Positions 16,724 to 24,053 of a DNA stretch of 32,609 nucleotides are shown here, one piece after another (the first letter of the stretch is position 1; the number at the start of each line of letters is the position of its first letter). The position numbers and the translations under genes are program-made. The notes below the pieces were generated by a model. It saw nothing but the letters and a program-made list of their open reading frames with translations. It had not been told where the DNA came from and searched no databases. Origin of the DNA: Deltaproteobacteria bacterium. GTDB taxonomy: Bacteria; Bdellovibrionota; Bacteriovoracia; Bacteriovoracales; Bacteriovoracaceae. Location of the stretch: NCBI GenBank assembly GCA_006226755.1, contig SBGE01000080.1, positions 1 to 32,609 on the forward strand, read 5' to 3'.

Positions 16724-16936
16724 TTACTCTGCGTCTTCGAAATCTTCTCTATCAGCTTTAGTTTCGAAAACTTTTTTATCTTTGAACATTCCAGATGGAG
16801 TAACACAGTGACGCAATGTAAGCTCACCAGTTGTAGGATCAACTAGAACGTTTCCTGCTTTTGTTAGTTTGTGGTGTTGACCACCTCTTCTCTTACCTTT
16901 TCTTGATACACTCGATCTCTTCTTAGGTACTGCCAT
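16724..16936 (-). CDS. rpmF: Large ribosomal subunit protein bL32
   Basis: A 70-aa basic ribosomal protein. The N-terminus MAVPKKRSSVSRKGKRRGG is the family signature, followed by HKLTKAG and an HCVTPSGMFKDKKV segment. Only one cysteine is present, so it is the zinc-independent form of L32 rather than the four-Cys type. The acidic tail (KADREDFEDAE) is longer than in many L32 proteins. GGAG six bases before ATG 16936 sets the start. It is the first gene ahead of the fab cluster but is closed off by its own terminator. Confidence 0.96.
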   Translation of the reverse strand: MAVPKKRSSVSRKGKRRGGQHHKLTKAGNVLVDPTTGELTLRHCVTPSGMFKDKKVFETKADREDFEDAE

Positions 16937-16990
16937 ATCCAACTCCAGATAATATCTACTTCTACAGATTTAGTTACAATTGAATCTGAA

Positions 16991-17019
16991 TCTTTACGTT
17001 ATGGGTAAGAGAAGTGCAA
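16991..17019 (-). promoter_or_regulatory. Weak candidate promoter for rpmF
   Basis: On the minus strand TTGCAC (17014-17019) and TAAAGA (16991-16996) are 17 bases apart, matching the consensus at 3 of 6 each. Location about 55 bases before rpmF is right, but the match is poor. The divergent gap 16937-17165 also contains the aroK promoter on the other strand. Confidence 0.25.
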
Positions 17020-17097
17020 GTTTTTTTTGCTCCATGCTTCGGGAAAACATACAGATAGAGCGGGAGGGGGGCAAATTCAACGAAAAATGTTCATGGC

Positions 17098-17127
17098 TTG
17101 GCTAAGGGCACAAAAACAAGATAGAAT
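17098..17127 (+). promoter_or_regulatory. Candidate promoter for the aroK-alr-mla run
   Basis: TTGGCT (17098-17103), 18 bases, then TAGAAT (17122-17127) on the plus strand. The -10 box matches 5 of 6. The start of transcription would fall near 17134, just before a leader hairpin and the aroK ribosome site. Confidence 0.5.
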
Positions 17128-17137
17128 GACTGGCGAT

Positions 17138-17154
17138 AGCTCCAGCTTGGAGCT
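17138..17154 (+). other. Leader hairpin next to the aroK ribosome site
   Basis: AGCTCCA and TGGAGCT form a perfect 7-bp stem with a GCT loop. The stem ends one base before the TTGGGAG ribosome site of aroK (17155-17161). If transcription starts near 17134, this stem would lie at the very 5' end of the mRNA, where such stems can stabilise transcripts or tune initiation. Confidence 0.45.
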
Positions 17155-17165
17155 TTGGGAGTCCA

Positions 17166-17669
17166 ATGAAGTATTTGCTCTGTGGATTTATGGGGTCAGG
17201 AAAGTCCACACTTCTTGAAAAATTCAAAATAAAATCAGAGGGTTATAAATTTTATGACTTAGATGATGAGATCCTTCATTTGCATGGACAAGATTTTGAA
17301 ACCCTTGGGGAGTTTATAGAGGCCCGTGGCTTTGATCACTTTCGAAGAATGGAAACTGAAACATTGGAAAGCTTCTTAGGAAAGGATGAGCCTATGGTCA
17401 TGGCCTTGGGTGGGGGAGCAATCAGTGGTGTTAACCTTTCGAAAATAAAGCAGTCTGAGCAAGCAAAATTGGTTTTTCTCGATACTCCTTTTGAGGTTTG
17501 TTTTGAGAGAATCTCGGGTGACGCGAATCGTCCATTGGTTAAGCTTGGTAAGGAGAAACTTCTTGAACTTTATCAGGAACGATTGGCCCTTTATAAATGT
17601 GCTGATATTCAAATCAAAACTGAAATGATGGAGACTTTAACCTCTCCATCGCAGCTTGAAGAGTGCTAA
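17166..17669 (+). CDS. aroK: Shikimate kinase
   Basis: A 167-aa P-loop kinase that phosphorylates shikimate at the 3-hydroxyl in the aromatic amino-acid pathway. The nucleotide loop is GFMGSGKS (7-14, Lys13). The DLDD segment at 31-34 supplies the shikimate/Mg aspartate. Gly-rich ALGGGA (80-85) binds substrate, and NRPL (Arg122) belongs to the lid. The length is typical. It is the first gene of a long plus-strand run. One caution is that gluconate kinases share the fold, but the LGGGA and DxD pattern supports shikimate kinase. Confidence 0.92.
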   Translation: MKYLLCGFMGSGKSTLLEKFKIKSEGYKFYDLDDEILHLHGQDFETLGEFIEARGFDHFRRMETETLESFLGKDEPMVMALGGGAISGVNLSKIKQSEQAKLVFLDTPFEVCFERISGDANRPLVKLGKEKLLELYQERLALYKCADIQIKTEMMETLTSPSQLEEC

Positions 17670-17720
17670 AAATAGACGAAACGTGAGATTTTGGGGCATA
17701 ATGGCAAAAAAGGTGAAGCT

Positions 17721-19244
17721 ATGAAATGGAAGTCTGAAAAAGAAAATGAAAGAAATGAGCTAGAAAATTTCGACAGTATTTCTGTCGCTCTACTCATTCC
17801 AGAAATTGAAGACGTAAAAGCATTTACTGATGCCTTTCGTGCGATGGGCGTCATTCCTCATTTTTACAATGACCTTAAATCTTTTTGGCAGGGAGTTCTA
17901 GGGAGAATGCCTTCACTTGCCATCGTTGATGTGAGGAATATGAGTGAAGGTGAGAGGCTTCTTAGAAATCACCCTTACGTGAAAAACAATCAATTACCAC
18001 TTTGTTTCTATTATAACGAAGCGACAGTTCCTCTCGTTTATTCAACATTTGAGATTCCAAACTATGGGCTGATCAAAAAAGAAACAAATATCAAAGGTCA
18101 ATTGAAGTCAGCTCTCATTCGTTTCAATCGAGATATGGCAGCTCTTCGTCTTGAAGAAGATTACAAGCTGAAACTTGGAAAAATGGAAAGACAAATCACG
18201 ACGCTTCTTGGGGCAACTGAAAACTTCAAAGAAGAAAATTATTATCATGACTTTTTGAAATCTGTTCTCGATAGATTCGAAGCTCAAAATGACGTACACG
18301 ATTTTTATAAAGTTCTTGAAAGAGCTTTTGATTCAATCAAAGAAATTCGTGAGTGGGGAATACTCGAGCTTTCTCAAAATGGACAAAGACTTGTTTCTCC
18401 TGAAATCGAAAACGGCAAATACAAAAAAATTCCTTCTCTTTGGTTGGGACAAGCATGTAAGGCCGGAATTCAACAATTCGCCCAAAATATGGCCAATCAG
18501 ATCGGGCTAGATATGTTGGGTGGAGAAATTATGTCTCTGATGATCAGGGGACGTTACGAACTACCAGACAAAGTTCTTCTGGTTCGTGCTTGCGACGAAG
18601 AATTTCTTAACAAGTTTGACTGGGAAACACTTGAATCACAGATCTCAGGAATTTATTGCAGACTCCTTCTAAAGCAAGAGGGAAGTGTAAATGAAAGAGA
18701 ATCACAAGTGCTTCAGCCATGGGAACTTTTCAATCTGATGGATAAAATGAATTTTGATTCAACCAGTGTTCTTGAAAGTGATGAGTATCATTTGATTGAT
18801 CTTAACTTCAAGGAATTGGTCGACTTTGTTCGTGAAAAGCCAACAATGAGATTTTACTGGAAGAATTTTTTCACTGAGTTCTTCAATGGATTTGATAATC
18901 AATACAAACTCTCTTACAGAATCAGCAGTGTAGGAACTCACAATATTGGATTAGTCGTAACTAAAGACAATTTTGAAAAAGTATTCAGAAACGTCAGAAC
19001 ATACGTCGCTAGATATCCTTTCTGGAAATATTTTGAAGATGTTGATGTGGTTCTTGCCCGAGACTTGGCTCCTAAAGTTCAGGTTGTTCCTTTTTCTACT
19101 GATGCTCTTATGAATCATGTAGAAGGAAAGGTCTCACACGGAGTTAGAGTCAAAGAAGCAAACGCAGAAAGCGTTCAAGAAAGAGTAATGCCGCCTTTGA
19201 AAGAAGGATTCTTCATGGGATTTGATCAAAGCTCGGATCTCTAG
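17721..19244 (+). CDS. Pseudo-receiver-domain protein of unknown function
   Basis: A 507-aa soluble protein. Residues about 20-135 have the strand/helix rhythm of a response-regulator receiver: strand ISVALLIP, strand SLAIVDVR with Asp70 where the phospho-acceptor would be, strand LPLCFYYNE and GLIKKE with a lysine (119/120) where the conserved Lys would be. The usual acidic pair after strand 1 is replaced by PEIED, so phosphorylation is doubtful. A coiled-coil helix follows (about 135-200), then about 300 residues that I cannot assign, ending in a disordered tail. GGTGA before ATG 17721 sets the start; a TTG at 17691 is less likely. It precedes alr by only 2 bases. No output DNA-binding domain or kinase is seen. 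Confidence 0.7.
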   Translation: MKWKSEKENERNELENFDSISVALLIPEIEDVKAFTDAFRAMGVIPHFYNDLKSFWQGVLGRMPSLAIVDVRNMSEGERLLRNHPYVKNNQLPLCFYYNEATVPLVYSTFEIPNYGLIKKETNIKGQLKSALIRFNRDMAALRLEEDYKLKLGKMERQITTLLGATENFKEENYYHDFLKSVLDRFEAQNDVHDFYKVLERAFDSIKEIREWGILELSQNGQRLVSPEIENGKYKKIPSLWLGQACKAGIQQFAQNMANQIGLDMLGGEIMSLMIRGRYELPDKVLLVRACDEEFLNKFDWETLESQISGIYCRLLLKQEGSVNERESQVLQPWELFNLMDKMNFDSTSVLESDEYHLIDLNFKELVDFVREKPTMRFYWKNFFTEFFNGFDNQYKLSYRISSVGTHNIGLVVTKDNFEKVFRNVRTYVARYPFWKYFEDVDVVLARDLAPKVQVVPFSTDALMNHVEGKVSHGVRVKEANAESVQERVMPPLKEGFFMGFDQSSDL

Positions 19245-19246
19245 GT

Positions 19247-20377
19247 ATGCGCTTTCGAAGTCGTCTGTTAGTTGATCTGGCTAGACTGGAATCGAACTTC
19301 AAACTTCTTAAACAACTTTGTCCAAACAATGAAACCATCTTTATGGTCAAGGCCGATGGTTATGGACATGGCGCTGTCCCTATCGTCAGATTCAGTTATA
19401 ACGAAGTTGGAATCAAAGAGTTTGGTTGTGCCACTCTTGGTGAAGCCTTACAACTTCGTAATGAAATTCCTGACGGAGAATTTGAGGTTTACGTTTTTTC
19501 CGATATTCAGATTTATTTGAAAGAGTGTGCGGAACATTACTTGAATCGAAGAATTCTTCCTGTCTTATCCAATATCGATGACCTGGACTTTTTTCTAAGT
19601 AGTTCAGAGTTCAAACATTGTCCTTTGGTGTTGAAATTCAATACGGGAATGAATCGTTTGGGACTTGATCTCTCTCAAACAGAGGAAGTCATCAAAAAAA
19701 TCAAAAGTAATGGACGAAAATCCATCTATCATTTGATGTCTCATTTTTCTTCAGCATCTCTGAATATGGAGAGTAAAAGAAATGTTGAACAGAAGGAACA
19801 TTTTGCAAAACTTAAATCAGATTTCTTAGCTGCAGGTTTGGACCTTGAGAGAACTTCACTTTCCAACTCCGGGGCAATTGAGCAAAAGGCTGGTCTAGAA
19901 GAAACACATGTTAGACCAGGACTGATGATGTATGGACCTTCGAGTTTAATCAAACCTGAGAGAACGAACAGTTTTTGGAAAGGTGAGATTATCTCCCAAC
20001 TTGAAACATATATCATTCGTGTTTTTCCTGTGGATCGAGGAACTCCGATCGGGTACGGTGCTACTCCTGTTTCTGATGATGGATTTATAGCGATCATTGC
20101 TCTGGGTTATGGCGATGGTTTTTCCACCCGATTTGGCGGGGCCACTATTCCATATAAAGGTTTTCAGGGAAAAATTGTGGGGCGAGTCAATATGGACATG
20201 GCTCAAGTCTTTTTCCCCAAAGAGGCCGAAAGCGTCTTGAATGCTGGAGATATCTTCACTATTTGGGACCATGACCCCGAAAGATTACTGGATTTTGCCG
20301 AACAAACAGGAACTATTCCTTATGAATTGTTTTGTCAGCTGACTTCTCGTGTTCCAAGGCTCTATAATTTTAAATGA
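19247..20377 (+). CDS. alr: Alanine racemase
   Basis: A 376-aa PLP enzyme that makes D-alanine for peptidoglycan. The PLP lysine is Lys35 in MVKADGYGHG. The second catalytic residue Tyr270 lies in PIGYGATP. ALGYGDGF (286-293), RVNMDMAQV and the HVRPGLMMYG segment (221-230) are further family signatures. The N-terminal TIM barrel and C-terminal beta domain are both complete. It starts 2 bases after the stop of the pseudo-receiver gene. Confidence 0.96.
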   Translation: MRFRSRLLVDLARLESNFKLLKQLCPNNETIFMVKADGYGHGAVPIVRFSYNEVGIKEFGCATLGEALQLRNEIPDGEFEVYVFSDIQIYLKECAEHYLNRRILPVLSNIDDLDFFLSSSEFKHCPLVLKFNTGMNRLGLDLSQTEEVIKKIKSNGRKSIYHLMSHFSSASLNMESKRNVEQKEHFAKLKSDFLAAGLDLERTSLSNSGAIEQKAGLEETHVRPGLMMYGPSSLIKPERTNSFWKGEIISQLETYIIRVFPVDRGTPIGYGATPVSDDGFIAIIALGYGDGFSTRFGGATIPYKGFQGKIVGRVNMDMAQVFFPKEAESVLNAGDIFTIWDHDPERLLDFAEQTGTIPYELFCQLTSRVPRLYNFK

Positions 20378-20396
20378 CTTTATAAGGAGATAAAGT

Positions 20397-21194
20397 TTGA
20401 ACGTAGCCAACCTTGGAAGGAGATACACTGAGAAACTCGGTGCAGTCATCATCAATGCAATTGATGGACTGGGCTCGGTTTCCTATTTTGGTTCCAAGTT
20501 CTTCTATTGGTTCATGAAACCTCCGTTCAGGCTCAAGCTCTTCATGGAACAGATGTATTTCATTGGGAACAAAAGTCTCTTCATCATTTGTCTTTCTGGG
20601 GCCTTTACCGGAATGGTTATGGCCTATCAGGTTTATTTTGGTTTCAAACTTATTTCAGTTGATTCACTGGTTGGTCCTGTCGTCTCCATTACATTGGCCA
20701 GAGAACTCGGTCCGGTTTTAACGGGATTGATTGTTGCTGGTCGAGCTGGTGCAGCCATGGCGGCCCAAATTGGAACCATGAAAGTAACAGAGCAAGTTGA
20801 TGCTCTAGAAGTGATGGGCATCGACTCATTCCAATATTTGGCGGTACCCCGAATCATTGCTGGAACACTTTCTTTGCCAATGCTCTCCTCACTTTTTTGT
20901 TTGGTTGGTAACGTTGGATCTTTCATTGTTGGAACCAGAGCACTTATGATTGATGAAGCGGTTTATCTCAGCAAGCTTGGAGAGTTCATGTTTATGGAAG
21001 ACATGACTCAAGGGGTGATCAAAGCTTTTGTTTTTGGTTTTGTGGTGGCTGTCATCGGAACATATTTTGGTTTTTCGGTATCTAAAGGTGCAGAAGGTGT
21101 AGGACGTGGGACCAATCTAGCGGTCGTTTGGGGAATGATCTCAGTATTAATTCTGGATTATTTCCTCACAAGCTTTTTGGTGCACATTCTATGA
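20397..21194 (+). CDS. mlaE: MlaE-family ABC transporter permease (lipid transport)
   Basis: A 265-aa inner-membrane permease of the MlaE/YrbE family, which with MlaF, MlaB and MlaD moves phospholipids between inner and outer membrane. Conserved parts are GAFTGMVMAYQ, TLARELGPVLTGLIVAGRAGAAMAAQIGTM split by short gaps, VTEQVDALEVMGID and the PRIIAGTLSLPML segment. Five or so membrane spans follow a N-terminal interfacial helix. The start is TTG at 20397 with AAGGAGAT (20384-20391) well placed. Its stop overlaps the ATG of mlaF. No MlaB (STAS) gene is seen in the window. Confidence 0.94.
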   Translation: MNVANLGRRYTEKLGAVIINAIDGLGSVSYFGSKFFYWFMKPPFRLKLFMEQMYFIGNKSLFIICLSGAFTGMVMAYQVYFGFKLISVDSLVGPVVSITLARELGPVLTGLIVAGRAGAAMAAQIGTMKVTEQVDALEVMGIDSFQYLAVPRIIAGTLSLPMLSSLFCLVGNVGSFIVGTRALMIDEAVYLSKLGEFMFMEDMTQGVIKAFVFGFVVAVIGTYFGFSVSKGAEGVGRGTNLAVVWGMISVLILDYFLTSFLVHIL

Positions 21195-21937
21195 TGGAAA
21201 ATATGGATGATGCTATTCAGATCAATGACCTGACCAAAACCTTTGGAACAGCAACTATTTTGAATGGGCTGGATTTTAATATTCCAAAAGGGAAAATCAC
21301 TTCGATTCTTGGTTTTTCTGGAGCCGGAAAATCTACTCTTCTTAAACATATTCTTGGTTTGCTCCAGCCAACCAGTGGTCAGATTGTTGTTCTTGGTAAA
21401 GATCTAGCAACCCTTTCACCTGTTCAGCTTAGAGAATTTAGAAGAAGTTTTGGGATGTTGTTTCAGTATGCGGCCTTATTTGATTCAAAGACCGCATTTG
21501 GAAATGTGGCCTTCCCTCTTCGCGAATTTACCAATTTGGATGAAACTCAGATTGAGAAAAGAGTCAGCGATCTATTGTTGAGTGTTGGTATCAAGGAAGA
21601 AGCTTTTCATCGTTTGCCATCAGAGCTTTCTGGGGGGATGCGTAAAAGAGTTGGTCTTGCAAGAGCACTGGCCCTCTCTCCTCAGATCATGCTTTATGAT
21701 GAGCCCACTACTGGTCTCGATCCCATTACGACCAAGATGGTGAACGATCTTATTGTTGAAACTCACAATAAAAACCGAGGAATGACCTCGATTATTATTT
21801 CTCACGATATTAAAGCTACATTGGAGATTTCCGACTTTATAGCTTTTTTGGATCGTGGTAGCATTGTTGAATACTTACCAGTATCAGAATTTAAAAAATC
21901 CACCAATCCGATTGTGCAGGAATTTTTGAATCTGTGA
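21191..21937 (+). CDS. mlaF: MlaF-family ABC transporter ATPase
   Basis: A 248-aa ATPase subunit. Walker A GFSGAGKST (41-49), Q-loop Gln92, signature LSGGM (146-150) followed by RKRVGLARAL, Walker B IMLYDEPTTGLDP (166-178) and switch His205 in ISHD are all intact. LSGGMRKRVGLARA is typical of the Mla/TGD ATPases. The start at 21191 (ATGATGG) overlaps the mlaE stop as ATGA; a longer reading frame from 21128 lies inside mlaE and is rejected. Confidence 0.94.
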   Translation: MMENMDDAIQINDLTKTFGTATILNGLDFNIPKGKITSILGFSGAGKSTLLKHILGLLQPTSGQIVVLGKDLATLSPVQLREFRRSFGMLFQYAALFDSKTAFGNVAFPLREFTNLDETQIEKRVSDLLLSVGIKEEAFHRLPSELSGGMRKRVGLARALALSPQIMLYDEPTTGLDPITTKMVNDLIVETHNKNRGMTSIIISHDIKATLEISDFIAFLDRGSIVEYLPVSEFKKSTNPIVQEFLNL

Positions 21938-21979
21938 TTTATGGAAGATAGCTAGAGAAGACAAGGAAGTCCTTACTAG

Positions 21980-23359
21980 ATGACAGAGTTTAAAGTCGGC
22001 CTCATGGCATTGGCCACCATGGCTGCAATTGTATTTATGTCTTTTAAAATCACCTCCAATCAATCTGGATTTGGTGATTATGTCGAATATAAAACGATTG
22101 TTCGCGATGCTTCTGGAATTTTCCCAAAAACACCAATCAAAGTTGCAGGGATCAATGCTGGTCGAATTAAAAAGATCGAGCTGATTGGAAACAATGCTTT
22201 GATTGCCTTTGAAGTACTTGAAAAAGTAAAGATTACAACAGATTCGAAACTTAGAATTAAAACAGTGGGATTTCTTGGCGACAAGTTCTTGGAAATTCAA
22301 ATTGGCAAAAGTGACAAGAGGCTGGAGTCAGGCGGAAGTATTGTTGCTGTTGAAGGTGCTGGTCTCGAAACTATTATGAAGGATGCTTCTGAAGTCGTGA
22401 AAGACGTCAAAGAAATGGTAGCTTCATTGAAGAACACTCTTGCTCCTGTTGATCAAACACCTCCAATCAAGAAAATTCTAGATAACGTTGAGCAACTTTC
22501 TAAGGATGCCAAAGAATTCATGGGCAAAATGAAAACGGCCATGGGTGATGGTGAAAATCGTCTCGATACTATGATGAAGAATTTCGAGAAAGTCTCTGCC
22601 AATCTAGCAAAACATACAGATGAGAAAAATAAAGAGTCAGCGATGGCCGATCTTAAGGTGATCCTTGAAAATGCAAAGAAAGCAACAGATGATCTAAAGC
22701 AAATAATTGCTGATATCAAGGCCGGAAAAGGTACTGTTGGTCAATTCTTAGCTGACGACGGTATTGCTGATGAAGTGAAAGAGACTCTTTCAGGGGTACA
22801 AAAACTTGTTAATAAAGTTGATTCCATCAGAACAGAGTTGGCAGTCTTTACAGGAGCTAACACTGATTACGGAGCAGAATCCTCTGCTCATTTAAAAATC
22901 TTTCCTTCTCCAGAAAGGTTTTACTTACTTGGTTTAACAACCAGTGAATTTGGACCAGAGTCAGAAACCATTACAAGAACTTCGACAAATGGTGGAGCTG
23001 AGACAGTTGTAATAAATAAAGAGCAGAAAAAAGATCAATGGCGATTTGATGTTCAGTTAGGAAGAAAAATTCATAACTGGTCTTTCAGAGGTGGTTTAAT
23101 TGAATCATCAGGAGGGCTAGGACTTGATTACGATCTTTCTTCCTGGGAACAAAGATTCAGTTTTGAAGTTTTTGATTATACCGACGCTCGTGAATTTGGA
23201 GTCAACTTTAGAATTAGCACACATATCCAATTGTGGAATGTTCTCTACGGAAAATTGGCACTGGAAGACTTGCTTGAGGATAATCGAAGTGCGACTATTA
23301 GCGCCGGCTTGAGATTTAATGATGAAGACCTGAAGGGCTTGATTGGCTTCTTCTTTTAA
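21980..23359 (+). CDS. Long MCE-domain (MlaD-type) protein with a C-terminal beta-barrel-like region
   Basis: A 459-aa protein, more than twice the length of E. coli MlaD (about 180 aa). One membrane anchor lies at about 5-24, and the MCE domain at about 33-125 (KVAGINAGRIKKIEL, LRIKTVGFLGDKFLEI). Then come about 160 residues of helix (130-290), and finally about 170 residues of alternating polar/aromatic strands from 285 (TELAVFTG, AHLKIFPSPERFYLLGL, WRFDVQLG, FSFEVFDY, FGVNFRIS, YGKLALED, ATISAGLRF) ending in GLIGFFF. The final aromatic residue is like the C-terminal signal of BAM-inserted outer-membrane barrels. So the protein may run from the inner membrane to the outer membrane. Long MlaD proteins with such barrels are known in diderm Firmicutes; I infer the same type here. 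An AAGGAAG site precedes the ATG. Confidence 0.85.
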   Translation: MTEFKVGLMALATMAAIVFMSFKITSNQSGFGDYVEYKTIVRDASGIFPKTPIKVAGINAGRIKKIELIGNNALIAFEVLEKVKITTDSKLRIKTVGFLGDKFLEIQIGKSDKRLESGGSIVAVEGAGLETIMKDASEVVKDVKEMVASLKNTLAPVDQTPPIKKILDNVEQLSKDAKEFMGKMKTAMGDGENRLDTMMKNFEKVSANLAKHTDEKNKESAMADLKVILENAKKATDDLKQIIADIKAGKGTVGQFLADDGIADEVKETLSGVQKLVNKVDSIRTELAVFTGANTDYGAESSAHLKIFPSPERFYLLGLTTSEFGPESETITRTSTNGGAETVVINKEQKKDQWRFDVQLGRKIHNWSFRGGLIESSGGLGLDYDLSSWEQRFSFEVFDYTDAREFGVNFRISTHIQLWNVLYGKLALEDLLEDNRSATISAGLRFNDEDLKGLIGFFF

Positions 23360-23364
23360 ATGAT

Positions 23365-23949
23365 ATGACAGACGATAACGAAAAAATTTGGCTGATCAGA
23401 ACCAAGAATAAACAAATTCTAGGCCCTGTCTCCAAGAAAAAAATTATAGAGTTCGTAGAGAGAAAATCTCTACAGCCGGATGATGAAATCAGCCGAGGCA
23501 ATGGCTATTGGTTTCATATCAAAGAAGAAGACCTGCTGGAAAAATATGTTTTTGGAGATGTTCCTCAGGAATTCAATCCGATTACAGAAGCTCCAAGTGT
23601 CGTTGTCAAACAAGACAAGCCGGAGAATACATCTTCTTTCAATCCTTCCAAGCCAAACATGGGGAGAAGGAAAGAAGACCCTAATGAAAAAGTACCTGAA
23701 GCTGATGATTTGGCCTATCCTGACATCGGAGACGATTCAACACAGCTGCCACCTGCAGAGCCAGAAGACAGTACTCAGATGATCACTCTTCCGGTCAAAG
23801 AGAAGAAACCTAAAATGCAAGCAGTTGTCTTCGACAATTCTCCGTCGAATGACTCTGATGGAAAAGTTCCTGATCCTGATGATCTTGCTTATCCAGATAT
23901 TGGGGAACCAGAAATGGCTCAATCTGCTGAGCCCCAAAAAAAAAACTGA
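23365..23949 (+). CDS. GYF_2-like domain protein, N-terminal part of a frame-switched gene
   Basis: This 194-codon frame starts 5 bases after the MCE gene with no clear ribosome site. Residues about 5-60 resemble a GYF_2 (DUF4339-like) domain: IWLIRTKNKQILGPVS, a helix with IIEFVERKSL, then DDEISRGNGYWFHI. A disordered acidic linker follows with a near-exact repeat, KVPEADDLAYPDIGDD and KVPDPDDLAYPDIGEP (about 110-185). The frame ends just after a run of ten A (23936-23945) with PQKKN and TGA. The -1 frame continues without a stop into the next 3' part, so I take this as the first part of one protein of about 755 aa, or as a short alternative product. Confidence 0.75.
   Translation: MTDDNEKIWLIRTKNKQILGPVSKKKIIEFVERKSLQPDDEISRGNGYWFHIKEEDLLEKYVFGDVPQEFNPITEAPSVVVKQDKPENTSSFNPSKPNMGRRKEDPNEKVPEADDLAYPDIGDDSTQLPPAEPEDSTQMITLPVKEKKPKMQAVVFDNSPSNDSDGKVPDPDDLAYPDIGEPEMAQSAEPQKKN
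23936..23945 (+). other. A10 run at the frame switch (slippage site or sequencing indel)
   Basis: Ten consecutive A lie at the exact point where the N-terminal frame must move back by one base to join the downstream frame. The frame-0 reading is open from this run through to 25631. Such runs support ribosomal -1 frameshifting and polymerase slippage, and are also where sequencing drops bases; an eleventh A would restore one frame. Confidence 0.8.
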
Positions 23950-24053
23950 AGTCTGAAACAGTTCCTATAGAAAAAATTCAAACTGAATCCATAGAAGAAA
24001 ATGACCCGTTCGCAGGACTTGAAGAGGTCTCTCTCGAAGAAGTTAAGGGCTCT

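Noticed and set aside
17027-17218. 63-codon plus-strand ORF before aroK
   Set aside because: Composition looks random, no ribosome site, and it ends inside aroK in another frame.
19741-20272. Minus-strand open frames of 108-118 codons inside alr
   Set aside because: They are shadows of the alanine racemase frame, whose catalytic motifs are complete.
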